A stretch of DNA of 35,793 bases from Opitutus sp. GAS368. Lineage in GTDB: Bacteria > Verrucomicrobiota > Verrucomicrobiia > Opitutales > Opitutaceae. A program made the translations under genes and the position numbers. Position 1 is the stretch's first letter. Every line of letters begins with the position of its first letter. Below the pieces are notes generated by a model. The model was given only the letters and a program-made list of their open reading frames with translations. It searched no databases and was not told the DNA's origin. The stretch spans positions 1 through 35,793 of the forward strand of contig CAMBUJ010000014.1 in assembly GCA_945871005.1 (NCBI GenBank), written 5' to 3'. This document shows positions 23,629-32,109 of the stretch, one piece after another.

Positions 23629-25815
23629 GTGACCAGACGCCTACTCCCCGTCCTTTTTCTTATCAGCGCCAGCCTCCTGCGTGGAGCCGCGAGCCTGCCG
23701 CAAATCACCGCCAGCCACACCGACATCACCGATGCCGGAACCGTGTTCACCGGCAAAGCCCGCCTCGACTACGATGGCGCGGTCTTACTCGCCGACCGGA
23801 TTGCCTACGATCCAAAAACCCAGATCGCCCGCGCCTCCGGTCACGTCTCCTTTACTCGCGGCCCGCAGACCGTCGTCCCCTCCCGTGCCTCCAATCCGCG
23901 CGACCGGGCCAAAAAACCCCTCGCCCAAACTACGCCGCAGCGCCTCCTTGCCGACGAACTCACTTACAACCTGAGCGAGCGCACCTACACGGTGAAAAAC
24001 GTCCGCCTCGGTCAGGACCCCATTTACATCAGTGGGAGCAGCGTCGAGGGTGGCCCCGACAAAATCGTCATCCGTGACGCCGTCGTGAGTTTGTCTGAAC
24101 CCAGTTCGATCTCCCCGGCGTTGAAGGCATCCACGGTTACTTATATACCGGGCGACCAAATCCAGGCGAAAAGCGCACGCATCGGCATTGGCGGCACCCC
24201 GCTCATTCCGATGTCGGCGTTCAACCAATCGGTCAACGACCCGCTGCTCAGCCACATGAAAGCCCGCGTCGGCTACGGCTCGCGCCTAGGCGGAGAACTC
24301 GAATTGGGTCTGCTCGCCCCCATTACCCGAACCTTTAAGCTCGGTGGCGAACTCGACCTTTACACCAACCGCGGCGTCATGTTCGGCCCGGCCGCCGCCT
24401 ACGAACTGGACAACGCCAACACCACCCTGAAGGGATCCCTGCGCAGCGGTTTCATCAACGACAGCGGCAAGCGCGGCAAAGACATCCTCCGAAATCCCAT
24501 CCAAGCCAACCGCGAGTTCGTCGAATGGGAACATTACCAGACGCTCGGCGAAAACGTCACCCTGCTCGGTCAAGTCAACTACTGGTCGGACTCAGAGGTC
24601 ACCCGCGACTTCCGCCCCAAGGAGTTCGAGCTCAACCAGACGCCTGACAACTTTCTCGAAAGCTACTACACGGGAGACAACTACGTCGTCTCGGCCTTCA
24701 CCCGCTTTCAGCCCAACGACTACCATTTGGTGCAGCGCCGCCTGCCGGAATTTCGCTTCGACGGCTTACCGGTCGACGCCGGTGCCGGTATCTACCACCG
24801 CGTCAACGCCAGCCTGGCCGTACTCGAAGACACCTCGCTGAAAACGACGAGCAGTCCGGTTGACCAAGTCAACCGCGTCGACACTTACTACGGGCTGACC
24901 CGCCCGTTCACCCCGAACGAATGGTTCTCGATCAAGCCGGTGGCCGGCACCCGTTTCACCTACTACGACCGGGCCCAAGCCCCGCGCAGTGACTACGCCC
25001 GCGGCCTCGCCGAGGTCGGCTTCGACGCCGATGTCCAGGCCAGCTCCACCTACGCCTACAAAAACGAGCGCTGGGACATCGACGGGCTGCGCCATTTGGT
25101 CAAACCCTACGTCTCCTACCGCGCCATCGGTAACGCCGACCAAGGCTCCAACACCGCCATCCCCGCGATCGACCGCACCACTTTCGCCACCGGGCTGCAA
25201 CCGCTCGGCCTGGCCGACCGCCGCGACATCGACACCCTGGGCAAGACTAACACCCTGCGCCTCGGGGTAAACAACGCCCTGCAAACGCGCGACCGTCACT
25301 ACGCCTCACGCAACCTCGCTGAGCTCGATGTGGCCGGAGACTGGCGCTTCGACCGCACCACCGGCCAAGACAGCCTTTCGGCGATCCAGAGCCAGCTCAC
25401 CCTGACTCCCGCCAAGTGGTTCAGCTACGATGTCTACGCCAACGCCTCGCCCAACGACCTCACCATTGAGGAAATCAACACCGGCGTGACCTTCAAGGAC
25501 GCCGGTGTCTGGTCGGTGCGCGTCGGAACCAACGTACTCGAATCCAACCCGCAGGATTCCGCCACCCTCACCAACACCCAGGGCGGCATTGGTGAGTACA
25601 CCCTCGATGCGCACTACTTCATCAACGAGGTTTACGAGGCCATCTTGCGCCTGCGCTACGACGAGCTCGGCGGTCGCTTTACCTACAAGGGCATCACCCT
25701 GCGCCAGAACATCCGCAACCTCTGGTTCATCAACTACGCGCTCGCCTTCAGCGAAGGCGACTCACGTTCCGGCAGCACCAGCATCAAGGTCAGCGTCGAA
25801 CTGGCCAATTTCTAA
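23629..25815 (+). CDS. LptD/OstA-like LPS-assembly outer-membrane protein
   Basis: LptD with LptE forms the outer-membrane translocon that inserts LPS in the outer leaflet. The protein starts at GTG 23629 ('TRRLLPVLFLISASLLRGAAS' as signal peptide); an in-frame TTG at 23593 would add 12 residues before the signal. An OstA/LptA-like beta-jellyroll N-domain follows ('TVFTGKARLDYDGAVLLADRIAYD', 'LLADELTYNLSERTYTVKNV'). A long beta-barrel region then has alternating aromatic strands, including 'EWFSIKPVAGTRFTYYD' and 'HLVKPYVSYRAIGNADQ'. It ends in Phe ('VSVELANF'), the usual outer-membrane barrel C-terminus. No cysteine is present, unlike the disulfide-linked E. coli LptD. The 728-residue length is in family range. 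A generic OstA-like barrel is the alternative. Confidence 0.8.
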   Translation: MTRRLLPVLFLISASLLRGAASLPQITASHTDITDAGTVFTGKARLDYDGAVLLADRIAYDPKTQIARASGHVSFTRGPQTVVPSRASNPRDRAKKPLAQTTPQRLLADELTYNLSERTYTVKNVRLGQDPIYISGSSVEGGPDKIVIRDAVVSLSEPSSISPALKASTVTYIPGDQIQAKSARIGIGGTPLIPMSAFNQSVNDPLLSHMKARVGYGSRLGGELELGLLAPITRTFKLGGELDLYTNRGVMFGPAAAYELDNANTTLKGSLRSGFINDSGKRGKDILRNPIQANREFVEWEHYQTLGENVTLLGQVNYWSDSEVTRDFRPKEFELNQTPDNFLESYYTGDNYVVSAFTRFQPNDYHLVQRRLPEFRFDGLPVDAGAGIYHRVNASLAVLEDTSLKTTSSPVDQVNRVDTYYGLTRPFTPNEWFSIKPVAGTRFTYYDRAQAPRSDYARGLAEVGFDADVQASSTYAYKNERWDIDGLRHLVKPYVSYRAIGNADQGSNTAIPAIDRTTFATGLQPLGLADRRDIDTLGKTNTLRLGVNNALQTRDRHYASRNLAELDVAGDWRFDRTTGQDSLSAIQSQLTLTPAKWFSYDVYANASPNDLTIEEINTGVTFKDAGVWSVRVGTNVLESNPQDSATLTNTQGGIGEYTLDAHYFINEVYEAILRLRYDELGGRFTYKGITLRQNIRNLWFINYALAFSEGDSRSGSTSIKVSVELANF

Positions 25816-25848
25816 ACAAGTCACCGCCCAACGCTTGTCCCGCCGACC

Positions 25849-25889
25849 CAGGGGCGAGACACCCGCGCGCTGCGGGTATCTCGCCCCTG
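25849..25889 (+). terminator. Long stem-loop after the LptD-like gene
   Basis: An 18-bp stem with one mismatch (25849-25866 and 25872-25889) encloses a 5-base loop and is followed by cttcatttt. It starts 34 bases after the stop at 25815 and is very likely an intrinsic terminator or RNA-stabilising hairpin separating this gene from the methyltransferase at 25926. Confidence 0.8.
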
Positions 25890-25925
25890 CTTCATTTTAA
25901 CCGCCCGCCCCCCCTTTTTTTATTC

Positions 25926-27116
25926 ATGACCGATCGCCCTGCATCCGCTTCGCCCGCCGCCAGCCAAGGCCGGGTTTTCCTCACCCTGTTCGCCGCGCTG
26001 CGCCCCCACGTCACCACGGACCGCAACCTGCCCTCGCGTCTGCAACAACTGCTCGCCCGCGAAAAACGCTTCGGCAGCCGCGACCGCCGACTGTATCGCG
26101 AATTGCTCTACACCGCGCTGCGCCACTTGCCCTGGATCGACGCCCGCCTGGCCACCGCACCCGACGAGGCAATCCGCGCCACCGCCTGGCTTGCCACCGA
26201 CACACCGGCCACCCACGCCTTCCGCGTCCACTGGACCGCCGGATGGCCGGAAACCCCCGCGAGCGTCGCCGACAAAGCCCGCCACCTTCAGGCCGACCCC
26301 ACGGTGCTGTTACCTGAATGGTTCGCCGCGCACTGCCCGGCGGCTTTCAGCTCGCCCACGCTCGACACTCTGCACTCACGCGCCCCGCTGTGGATCCGCC
26401 TGCAAACCGACGACCCGGCCCCGGTGCTCGCCGAGTTCGCCACCCGCGGCTGGCCCGTGCGCCCCTCCCCGGTCCTGCCCGCCGCCCTCGAAGTCCTCAC
26501 CGAAGCCGATCTCACCACCACCGATGCCTACGCCCACGGCCTGATCGAGATTCAAGATCTCGGTTCGCAACTGCTGCTCGCCACCCTTGAGTCAGCCCCC
26601 ACCGGTCTGTGGCTCGACGCGTGTGCCGGTGCCGGCGGCAAGACCCTGCAACTCGCCCGCTTGATCGGCACCACCGGACGGGTGGACGCGTACGACATCC
26701 GCGCCAAAGCGCTCGACGAATTGGGCGCCCGCGCCGCCCGCGCCCGCATGGCCAACATTCGCATTCTCTCCGGCGCGCCCAGCGCGAGCTACGACGGCGT
26801 GCTGGTGGACGCCCCGTGCAGCGGCACCGGAACGTGGCGGCGCTCGCCCCACCTCAAATATTGCACCACTCCGGCTACGCTTAAGGAAGCGGCTGGGTTA
26901 CAACGCGAGTTGCTCGCCCGCCACTCGGCGCGGGTACGCGCCGGCGGCCTGCTCGTCTACGCCACCTGCTCACTCAGCCGCGAAGAAAACGAGGACGTAG
27001 TCGCGGCCTTTTTGGCCAATCACCCCGAGTTCACCGCCGCCGCGCCGGCGCGCACCCTGTTGCCCGCCGACCACAACACCGACGGCTACTTCGTCGCCCC
27101 GCTGCGCCGCGCCTGA
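25926..27116 (+). CDS. RsmB-like 16S rRNA m5C methyltransferase (NOL1/NOP2/Sun family)
   Basis: A SAM-dependent RNA cytosine-5 methyltransferase of 396 residues. Residues about 15-130 resemble the NusB/RsmB-like N-terminal helical domain ('REKRFGSRDRRLYRELLYTALR'). The Rossmann domain has the SAM motif 'LDACAGAGGKTLQLA' (about 230-244), 'DAYDIRAKALDELGARAARA', motif IV 'LVDAPCSGTGTWRRSPHLKY' (C298) and motif VI 'VYATCSLSREENEDVV' (C348). The two cysteines are the release/catalytic pair typical of RNA m5C enzymes. RsmB modifies C967 of 16S rRNA in E. coli; the exact target here is inference. A T-rich leader precedes the ATG. Confidence 0.9.
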   Translation: MTDRPASASPAASQGRVFLTLFAALRPHVTTDRNLPSRLQQLLAREKRFGSRDRRLYRELLYTALRHLPWIDARLATAPDEAIRATAWLATDTPATHAFRVHWTAGWPETPASVADKARHLQADPTVLLPEWFAAHCPAAFSSPTLDTLHSRAPLWIRLQTDDPAPVLAEFATRGWPVRPSPVLPAALEVLTEADLTTTDAYAHGLIEIQDLGSQLLLATLESAPTGLWLDACAGAGGKTLQLARLIGTTGRVDAYDIRAKALDELGARAARARMANIRILSGAPSASYDGVLVDAPCSGTGTWRRSPHLKYCTTPATLKEAAGLQRELLARHSARVRAGGLLVYATCSLSREENEDVVAAFLANHPEFTAAAPARTLLPADHNTDGYFVAPLRRA

Positions 27117-27584
27117 GTGCGGGGATAGCGGCCTAATGAGGCGGCTGGGTGGCATTGAACGTGAACTCAGGGAGGGATTATACTGGGTGCAGTAATATCC
27201 CCTCCGCTGGAGATAAAACTACCCTAAACGAAACGACTCCGTCCTCCCCCTACGCGCTCTAGACTCCGAACCTCCCGAGATCACGGAGCGATTTTGCTCC
27301 GTGATAGTGAAAGCCTGAACGCAACTAGCCGGTTGTTGTGGGGACACCCCCATTTTTGGGGAAAGCCCATCATCGGCATTTTTCAACAAAAGACACCTAG
27401 GCGGAAGAAGCGCACCAAGGCGGAACGACCTTCACCCTGCACCCGTTGCTTTGCCCTTGGCGCTTTGCGTTAAAACCCGGTATTCCGAGCAGACGAGAAG
27501 GTTTTATGCTATCCATCCAAGTCGTAGGTTACGGCCTGCTAGCCTCACCCTCCCTCCTTCACGCTCGCCCGCCCGCCTCTTACC
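27117..27584. other. 468-bp intergenic region with hairpins
   Basis: No convincing coding sequence. It contains an imperfect stem 27171-27205 (ggaggg...cctcc) that could terminate the methyltransferase transcript. A perfect 10-bp hairpin with an AT-rich loop follows (27280-27305, atcacggagc / gctccgtgat), then two mutually exclusive 5-bp pairings of tgggg/cccca at 27339-27361. Base composition is visibly less GC-rich than the flanking genes. A promoter for the small gene at 27585, or a small RNA, could be here. Confidence 0.5.
27280..27305. repeat. Perfect 10-bp hairpin in intergenic region
   Basis: Arms 27280-27289 and 27296-27305 are exact reverse complements with the 6-base loop gatttt. 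There is no adjacent T-tract on the + strand. The function is unknown; terminator, operator or part of an RNA gene are possible. Confidence 0.6.
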
Positions 27585-27908
27585 ATGATCGTCATTCGCC
27601 GCCTGGTCGACCGTCAGCGTGCCTACACCGGGATTTTCCTGCCGGGCGAAGCGCCGCAGATTTTCCCGACCACCGATTTCGAGCACGGGCGCATCCTGCA
27701 AATCTACAAGCAGGACAAAGCCTACGCGGGCGTGGTGAACGATTTCAGCGACGACTCGCCGCTCGCGCCCTCGCCTGCTCCCACGCCCAACCCGCCCAGC
27801 CCGGTACCAGCCAAGTCACCAGCGCCGGCGACCGCCTCAGCGCACCCGGGCCAGAAAAAACAGCCCGGCACCCAACATCGTCAGGCTCGGCAGAAGCGCC
27901 GCCCATAG
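27585..27908 (+). CDS. Small hypothetical protein, Pro/Ala-rich C-terminus
   Basis: A 107-residue frame from ATG 27585. The first about 62 residues look like a compact folded unit ('MIVIRRLVDRQRAYTGIFLP', 'DFEHGRILQIYKQDKAYAGV'). From about 60 on it is a Pro/Ala/Ser-rich, then Lys/Arg/Gln-rich tail. The last 72 bp overlap the 3' end of the LptF/LptG-family gene on the opposite strand, so the tail may be antisense-constrained or non-native. No signal peptide or membrane segment is present. I do not recognise the family. The N-terminal composition makes it more credible than a chance frame. Confidence 0.5.
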   Translation: MIVIRRLVDRQRAYTGIFLPGEAPQIFPTTDFEHGRILQIYKQDKAYAGVVNDFSDDSPLAPSPAPTPNPPSPVPAKSPAPATASAHPGQKKQPGTQHRQARQKRRP

Positions 27909-28949
27909 CACCGGTATCACGTCGCGCCCGCCGAGCATGGAACTGATTTTAAGCAGGATAAAATAAACGATAAACAGTCCGAGCGACTTGGATACACCCA
28001 CAGCCGGGTTAACCCGCACCCCGCTCACCGCGAACGGAATGGCCAACGCGATGATGATTAACGGCCCGAGGGTGTCCGCCAAAATACCGTAATAACGCAC
28101 CTGATAGGCCTTCAGCTTGGGGTTATCGTCGATGGAAAAAAACGCGATGATGCGCTGGAGTTGCGTGAAGGACAGATTCTGCGGCTTGGCATCAAAGATA
28201 AGCATGAGCGCGGGGTCCTCATCCCAGGTCGGCCGACGGAGTTCGGCGAACACCGTGGAGCGCTCCACCTCGCCATCCTCGGCGTTGATCGTCAGTTCGC
28301 GGCCGTCACGAAACACCCATCCACCCTTCACCGAATCCAGCCACGCCTCGCGGGCTAGTAAGCGAGTTTTTTCACGGCGTTGCCCATCGAGTTCCACCAC
28401 TGAAACGCCGTAGCCGCGACGGCTGAACTGGCTGTAGCGGTTAAAAAACCACATGCGCCCGGCTTTGCGGTTATCGAAGGCAATGGTCGGCTTCACGCCG
28501 AGGTGGTCGACGGTGAGATTTTTCGAGGCGTGCCGGTACTCGATGTCGTCGCGAATCGCCCGCGCCTCCTCCATCGACCAGGGAATGACCGTGGCGTTGA
28601 TGTACCAGGTCACCCCGCACAGGAGAACGCCCACCGCCCAAATACCGCGCGTAATACGAAACAGGCCGACGCCCGCCGCGCGCATCGCGGTGATCTCATT
28701 ATTACGGTGTAATTGTCCCAAGGTGTAGAGCAGCGAGACCAGCAGGGCCAAGGGCAGCACCACGGAAAGGTAACTGGGCAGCTTGATCATGTAATACACT
28801 GCCACGTCGGTGAAGCGCGCCCCGTGGGCGAGCAGATCACGGAAGTCCTCGAACATCGCCTGCATGAGCAGCAAGCCGAGGGTAGCGGCCAGCACGAGGC
28901 CGAGCATTTTCAGCCACTCGCGCAGAAGGTAGCGATCGATGAGATTCAA
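27837..28949 (-). CDS. LptF/LptG (YjgP/YjgQ) family LPS export permease
   Basis: An inner-membrane subunit of the LPS export ABC transporter LptB2FG, which extracts LPS and passes it to LptC/A/D. Topology fits: TM1 (about 15-35), TM2/TM3 (about 55-75 and 98-118), a periplasmic beta-jellyroll (about 120-260), then three C-terminal TMs ('LGPLIIIALAIPFAV', 'SLGLFIVYFILLKI', 'PVLWAALLPSLTMLGAGLFFL'). The conserved coupling segment 'LGQLHRNNEITAMRAAGVG' is clear. The 370-residue length is typical. Start is TTG 28949 ('NLIDRYLLREW'); an in-frame stop lies four codons upstream, so no earlier start is possible. F and G paralogues cannot be separated by eye. Confidence 0.92.
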   Translation of the reverse strand: MNLIDRYLLREWLKMLGLVLAATLGLLLMQAMFEDFRDLLAHGARFTDVAVYYMIKLPSYLSVVLPLALLVSLLYTLGQLHRNNEITAMRAAGVGLFRITRGIWAVGVLLCGVTWYINATVIPWSMEEARAIRDDIEYRHASKNLTVDHLGVKPTIAFDNRKAGRMWFFNRYSQFSRRGYGVSVVELDGQRREKTRLLAREAWLDSVKGGWVFRDGRELTINAEDGEVERSTVFAELRRPTWDEDPALMLIFDAKPQNLSFTQLQRIIAFFSIDDNPKLKAYQVRYYGILADTLGPLIIIALAIPFAVSGVRVNPAVGVSKSLGLFIVYFILLKISSMLGGRDVIPVLWAALLPSLTMLGAGLFFLARVR

Positions 28950-29135
28950 GGCCTGCGGTTATTGAACAGCGAAAACCGAAAAGCAAAGCGAGAACCGGGG
29001 CGGATTGGAATGAAGCGCGTGGATGCTCCCCCGCACGCCCGCTGGGTGCGGTTGGGCAAAACCAGAGTTGAATCCCGCCCACTCCCCGCATTGCCTCACA
29101 ACATACTGCGCCTCTTCACCCCAACCACTTACCCG

Positions 29136-30269
29136 ATGAATCCTGTTTTCCGTGCGATTGCGTTCGTCTGCCTGCTCGCCAATCCGCTCAACGTCCTGCA
29201 GTCCACCGCCGCCGAACCGATCAAGATTGGCGAGATTGCCTCGCTCACCGGTAAAGAGGCCGCCTTCGGCCAATCCTCCCATAAGGGCACCTTGCTCGCC
29301 ATTGAGGAGATCAACGCAGCCGATGGCGTGCTCGGGCGTCCGCTCAAGTTGATTACCGAGGATAACCAAACCAAAGCCGGCGAATCGGCCACCGCGGCGC
29401 GCAAGCTCATCTCCCGCGATCAGGTCGTAGCGTTGCTCGGCGAGGTCGCCTCCAGCCGCTCGCTGGAAATCGCCCCCATCGCCCAGAGTTCGAAGATCCC
29501 CATGGTCTCGCCCGCCTCGACCAACCCGAAGGTCACCGCCGTGGGCAGCTACGTTTTCCGCGTCTGCTTCATCGATCCGTTCCAGGGCACCGTGATGGCC
29601 AAGTTTGCCCGTGAAGACCTCGGCCTGCGCCGGGTAGCCCTACTCACCTCGGTTTCCTCCGCCTACAGCGTGGGGTTGTCCAAGTTTTTTAAGGAGCGCT
29701 TCCTCGCCGAGGGCGGGGAAATCGCGATCGAGCAGAAGTACTCCGAGGGCGACAAAGACTTCCGCGCCCAACTCACCGCCATCAAGGCCACCGGGGTCGG
29801 CGGCATTTTTATCCCCGGCTACTACAGCGAAGCGGCCCTGATCGCCAAGCAGGCCCGCGAACTGGGAATCACCGCGGCGCTGTTTGGCGGCGACGGCTGG
29901 GAGGCTCCGCAGCTCATGGCGATTGGCGGCACCGCCTTGGAGGGCTGCTATTACTCGACTCATTACTCGGCCGAAGACACCGCCCCCGCAGTCCAGAATT
30001 TCGTTAAAAACTACCAGGCCCGCTTCGGTGAAATGCCCGATGCGATGGCCGCGCTCGGCTACGACTCGGCCTTCGTGCTGGCCGACGCCATCAAACGCGC
30101 CGGAGGCACCGCGCCGGACGCCCTCCGCACGGCGCTCTCCGCCACCCGCGACTTCGTTGGGGTAACCGGGAAAACCACCATCGACGCGGACCGCAACGCC
30201 GCCAAATCCGCCGTGGTCGTCGCGATCAAATATGGGCGGATCAACTTCTTCAAATCGGTGGCGCCCTGA
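29136..30269 (+). CDS. livK: Branched-chain amino-acid-type ABC transporter substrate-binding protein (LivK-like)
   Basis: A periplasmic ligand-binding protein (Peripla_BP_6 family) of 377 residues that delivers substrate to the LivHMGF importer. The signal peptide is about 1-26 ('AIAFVCLLANPLNVLQSTAA'). The mature N-terminus 'EPIKIGEIASLTGKEAAFG' and 'AIEEINAADGVLGRPLKL' are typical, with two Rossmann-like lobes. I start at ATG 29136, which gives the signal peptide; the same frame is open upstream but that part is antisense to the LptF/LptG gene. The stop overlaps the permease start by one base (TGATG). The ligand may be a branched-chain amino acid, another amino acid or an amide; sequence alone does not settle it. 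Confidence 0.93.
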   Translation: MNPVFRAIAFVCLLANPLNVLQSTAAEPIKIGEIASLTGKEAAFGQSSHKGTLLAIEEINAADGVLGRPLKLITEDNQTKAGESATAARKLISRDQVVALLGEVASSRSLEIAPIAQSSKIPMVSPASTNPKVTAVGSYVFRVCFIDPFQGTVMAKFAREDLGLRRVALLTSVSSAYSVGLSKFFKERFLAEGGEIAIEQKYSEGDKDFRAQLTAIKATGVGGIFIPGYYSEAALIAKQARELGITAALFGGDGWEAPQLMAIGGTALEGCYYSTHYSAEDTAPAVQNFVKNYQARFGEMPDAMAALGYDSAFVLADAIKRAGGTAPDALRTALSATRDFVGVTGKTTIDADRNAAKSAVVVAIKYGRINFFKSVAP

Positions 30270-31162
30270 TGGAGTTTTTCCAACAGCTTCTCAACGCGCT
30301 TTCCCTCGGCGCGATATATGCGCTCATCGCGCTCGGCTTCACGATGGTTTACGGGGTGCTGCGGTTCATCAACTTCGCGCACTCCGATGTCTTCATGATC
30401 GGGGCGGTGGTGGGCAGCCTGCTGGGTAACCACCTGCCGCTGGGCACGTGGTGGGGCGGCCTGGTCTGCCTGCTCGGGGCGATGGCGGTCTGCGCCCTGT
30501 TGGGCGTGATCATCGAGCGGGTCGCCTACCGACCGCTGCGCAACTCCCCCCGGCTCAACGTCCTGATCACCGCCATCGGAGTGTCCCTGCTGATCGAATA
30601 CCTGTTTCAAAACGAACACGTTTTCGGTGCTGCCCCCCGCTCGTTCCCGGCGGTATTCCCCTCCATCGTCTGGCAATGGCAGGGCCTCACCCTGTCCAGC
30701 AGCCAGTTAATCGTGATCGGGGTCGCTCTCGTGTTGGTGGTCGCCCTCGAGCTGATTGTTTACCGCACCCGCATCGGCACCGCCATGCGGGCCGTCTCGC
30801 TTAATCCCCGCGCCGCCCAGTTGGTCGGGATCAACCCCAACGTGGTGGTGACCTTTACCTTCGCTCTCGGCTCGGCCCTGGCCGGAGCCGGTGGAGTGCT
30901 GTACGCACTCAACTACCAATCGGTCGAGCCGCTCATGGGGGTCATGCCCGGACTCAAGGCCTTCGTCGCCGCCGTGCTCGGCGGCATCGGCAGCATCCCC
31001 GGCGCCGCCCTCGGCGGCCTGCTGATTGGCGGCATCGAAACGTTTATCGGAGGCAGCCAGTTCTCCACCTACAAGGACGCCATCGCCTTCGCCTTGCTCA
31101 TCCTGATCTTGCTCTTCCGCCCCACCGGCTTGCTAGGCCGACGCATCCCCGAAAAAGTATGA
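30269..31162 (+). CDS. livH: ABC transporter permease LivH
   Basis: One of the two inner-membrane permeases of the importer, 297 residues with about eight hydrophobic helices. Family-specific stretches are 'ALGFTMVYGVLRFINFAHSD', 'NVLITAIGVSLLIEYLFQN', 'GTAMRAVSLNPRAAQLVGIN' and 'MPGLKAFVAAVLGGIGSIPGA'. The EAA-like loop sits in the last of these. It starts one base into the livK stop and its own stop overlaps livM by four bases, so it is translationally coupled on both sides. Confidence 0.96.
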   Translation: MEFFQQLLNALSLGAIYALIALGFTMVYGVLRFINFAHSDVFMIGAVVGSLLGNHLPLGTWWGGLVCLLGAMAVCALLGVIIERVAYRPLRNSPRLNVLITAIGVSLLIEYLFQNEHVFGAAPRSFPAVFPSIVWQWQGLTLSSSQLIVIGVALVLVVALELIVYRTRIGTAMRAVSLNPRAAQLVGINPNVVVTFTFALGSALAGAGGVLYALNYQSVEPLMGVMPGLKAFVAAVLGGIGSIPGAALGGLLIGGIETFIGGSQFSTYKDAIAFALLILILLFRPTGLLGRRIPEKV

Positions 31163-32109
31163 CGTCGCCCCGCTCCGGGCCCTCGTGGCCCCACCTCTTT
31201 CTCGGCGGCGCGTTGATCGCCTCCTTCCTGCTCGCCCGCCTGGTCACGGATCCCTACGCCAACGACGTCCTCACGACCATTGGCATTAATGTGATCCTCG
31301 CCGTCTCGCTCAATCTGGTGAACGGCCACACCGGCCAGTTTTCCCTTGGACATGCCGGCTTTATGTCGGTGGGAGCCTACCTTTCCGCGGCGATCACGCT
31401 TTTGCTCGGCCCGAGTCTGCTCGGCGAGGACGGCGGCGCACCTTGGGCGCAAAACGCACTCTTCTTCGGCGGTCTGCTCGTCGGCGCCCTGAGCGCCGCG
31501 CTCGTTGGCCTACTGGTCGGCATCCCTTCGCTGCGGCTGCGCGGCGACTACCTGGCGATTGTTACCCTTGGTTTCGGAGAGATCATCCGGGTGGTTTTCC
31601 AAAATATTGAACCGCTCGGCGGCGCCCTCGGCCTTAACGGTATCCCCAATTACACCACGGTGGGGTGGACATTCGCCTTCGCCGCGCTGGCGGTTTTCGT
31701 CGTCGGTTGCCTGATCAACTCGACCTACGGCCGCGGCTTTATCGCCACGCACGACGACGAAATCGCCGCCGAAGCCATGGGGCTGAACACCACGCGCTAC
31801 AAGGTGGTGGCCTTTGTGGTCGGCGCGTTTTTCGCCGGACTGGCGGGCGGGCTCTACGGCCACTTCAAAATGAGCATCACCGCCGCCGGCTTCGATTTCA
31901 CCAAAAGCATCGAGATCGTCGTCATGGTGATCCTCGGCGGCATGGGCAACACCCTCGGCGTGATCCTCGCCGCCATTCTGCTCACGCTCCTGCCCGAGGT
32001 GCTGCGCCCGATCGCCGAGTTCCGCATGATCCTCTACGCGGTGCTTTTGATCGTACTCATGCTGCTGCGCCCCCAAGGCTTGTTTAACTTCCGCCGCCGC
32101 TCCCGCTGA
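31159..32109 (+). CDS. livM: ABC transporter permease LivM
   Basis: The second permease subunit, 316 residues, pairing with LivH to form the channel. Seen are 'SLNLVNGHTGQFSLGHAGFM', 'GIPSLRLRGDYLAIVTLGFG', 'DEIAAEAMGLNTTRYKVVAF', 'VVMVILGGMGNTLGVILAA' and a C-terminal 'LLRPQGLF', all characteristic of LivM. It is coupled by ATGA to livH and by TGATG to livG. Confidence 0.96.
   Translation: MTSPRSGPSWPHLFLGGALIASFLLARLVTDPYANDVLTTIGINVILAVSLNLVNGHTGQFSLGHAGFMSVGAYLSAAITLLLGPSLLGEDGGAPWAQNALFFGGLLVGALSAALVGLLVGIPSLRLRGDYLAIVTLGFGEIIRVVFQNIEPLGGALGLNGIPNYTTVGWTFAFAALAVFVVGCLINSTYGRGFIATHDDEIAAEAMGLNTTRYKVVAFVVGAFFAGLAGGLYGHFKMSITAAGFDFTKSIEIVVMVILGGMGNTLGVILAAILLTLLPEVLRPIAEFRMILYAVLLIVLMLLRPQGLFNFRRRSR

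Noticed and set aside
28713-29135. 141-codon upstream extension of the LivK-like frame
   Set aside because: It is antisense to the 5' part of the LptF/LptG-family gene and would bury the signal peptide; ATG 29136 gives a normal precursor.
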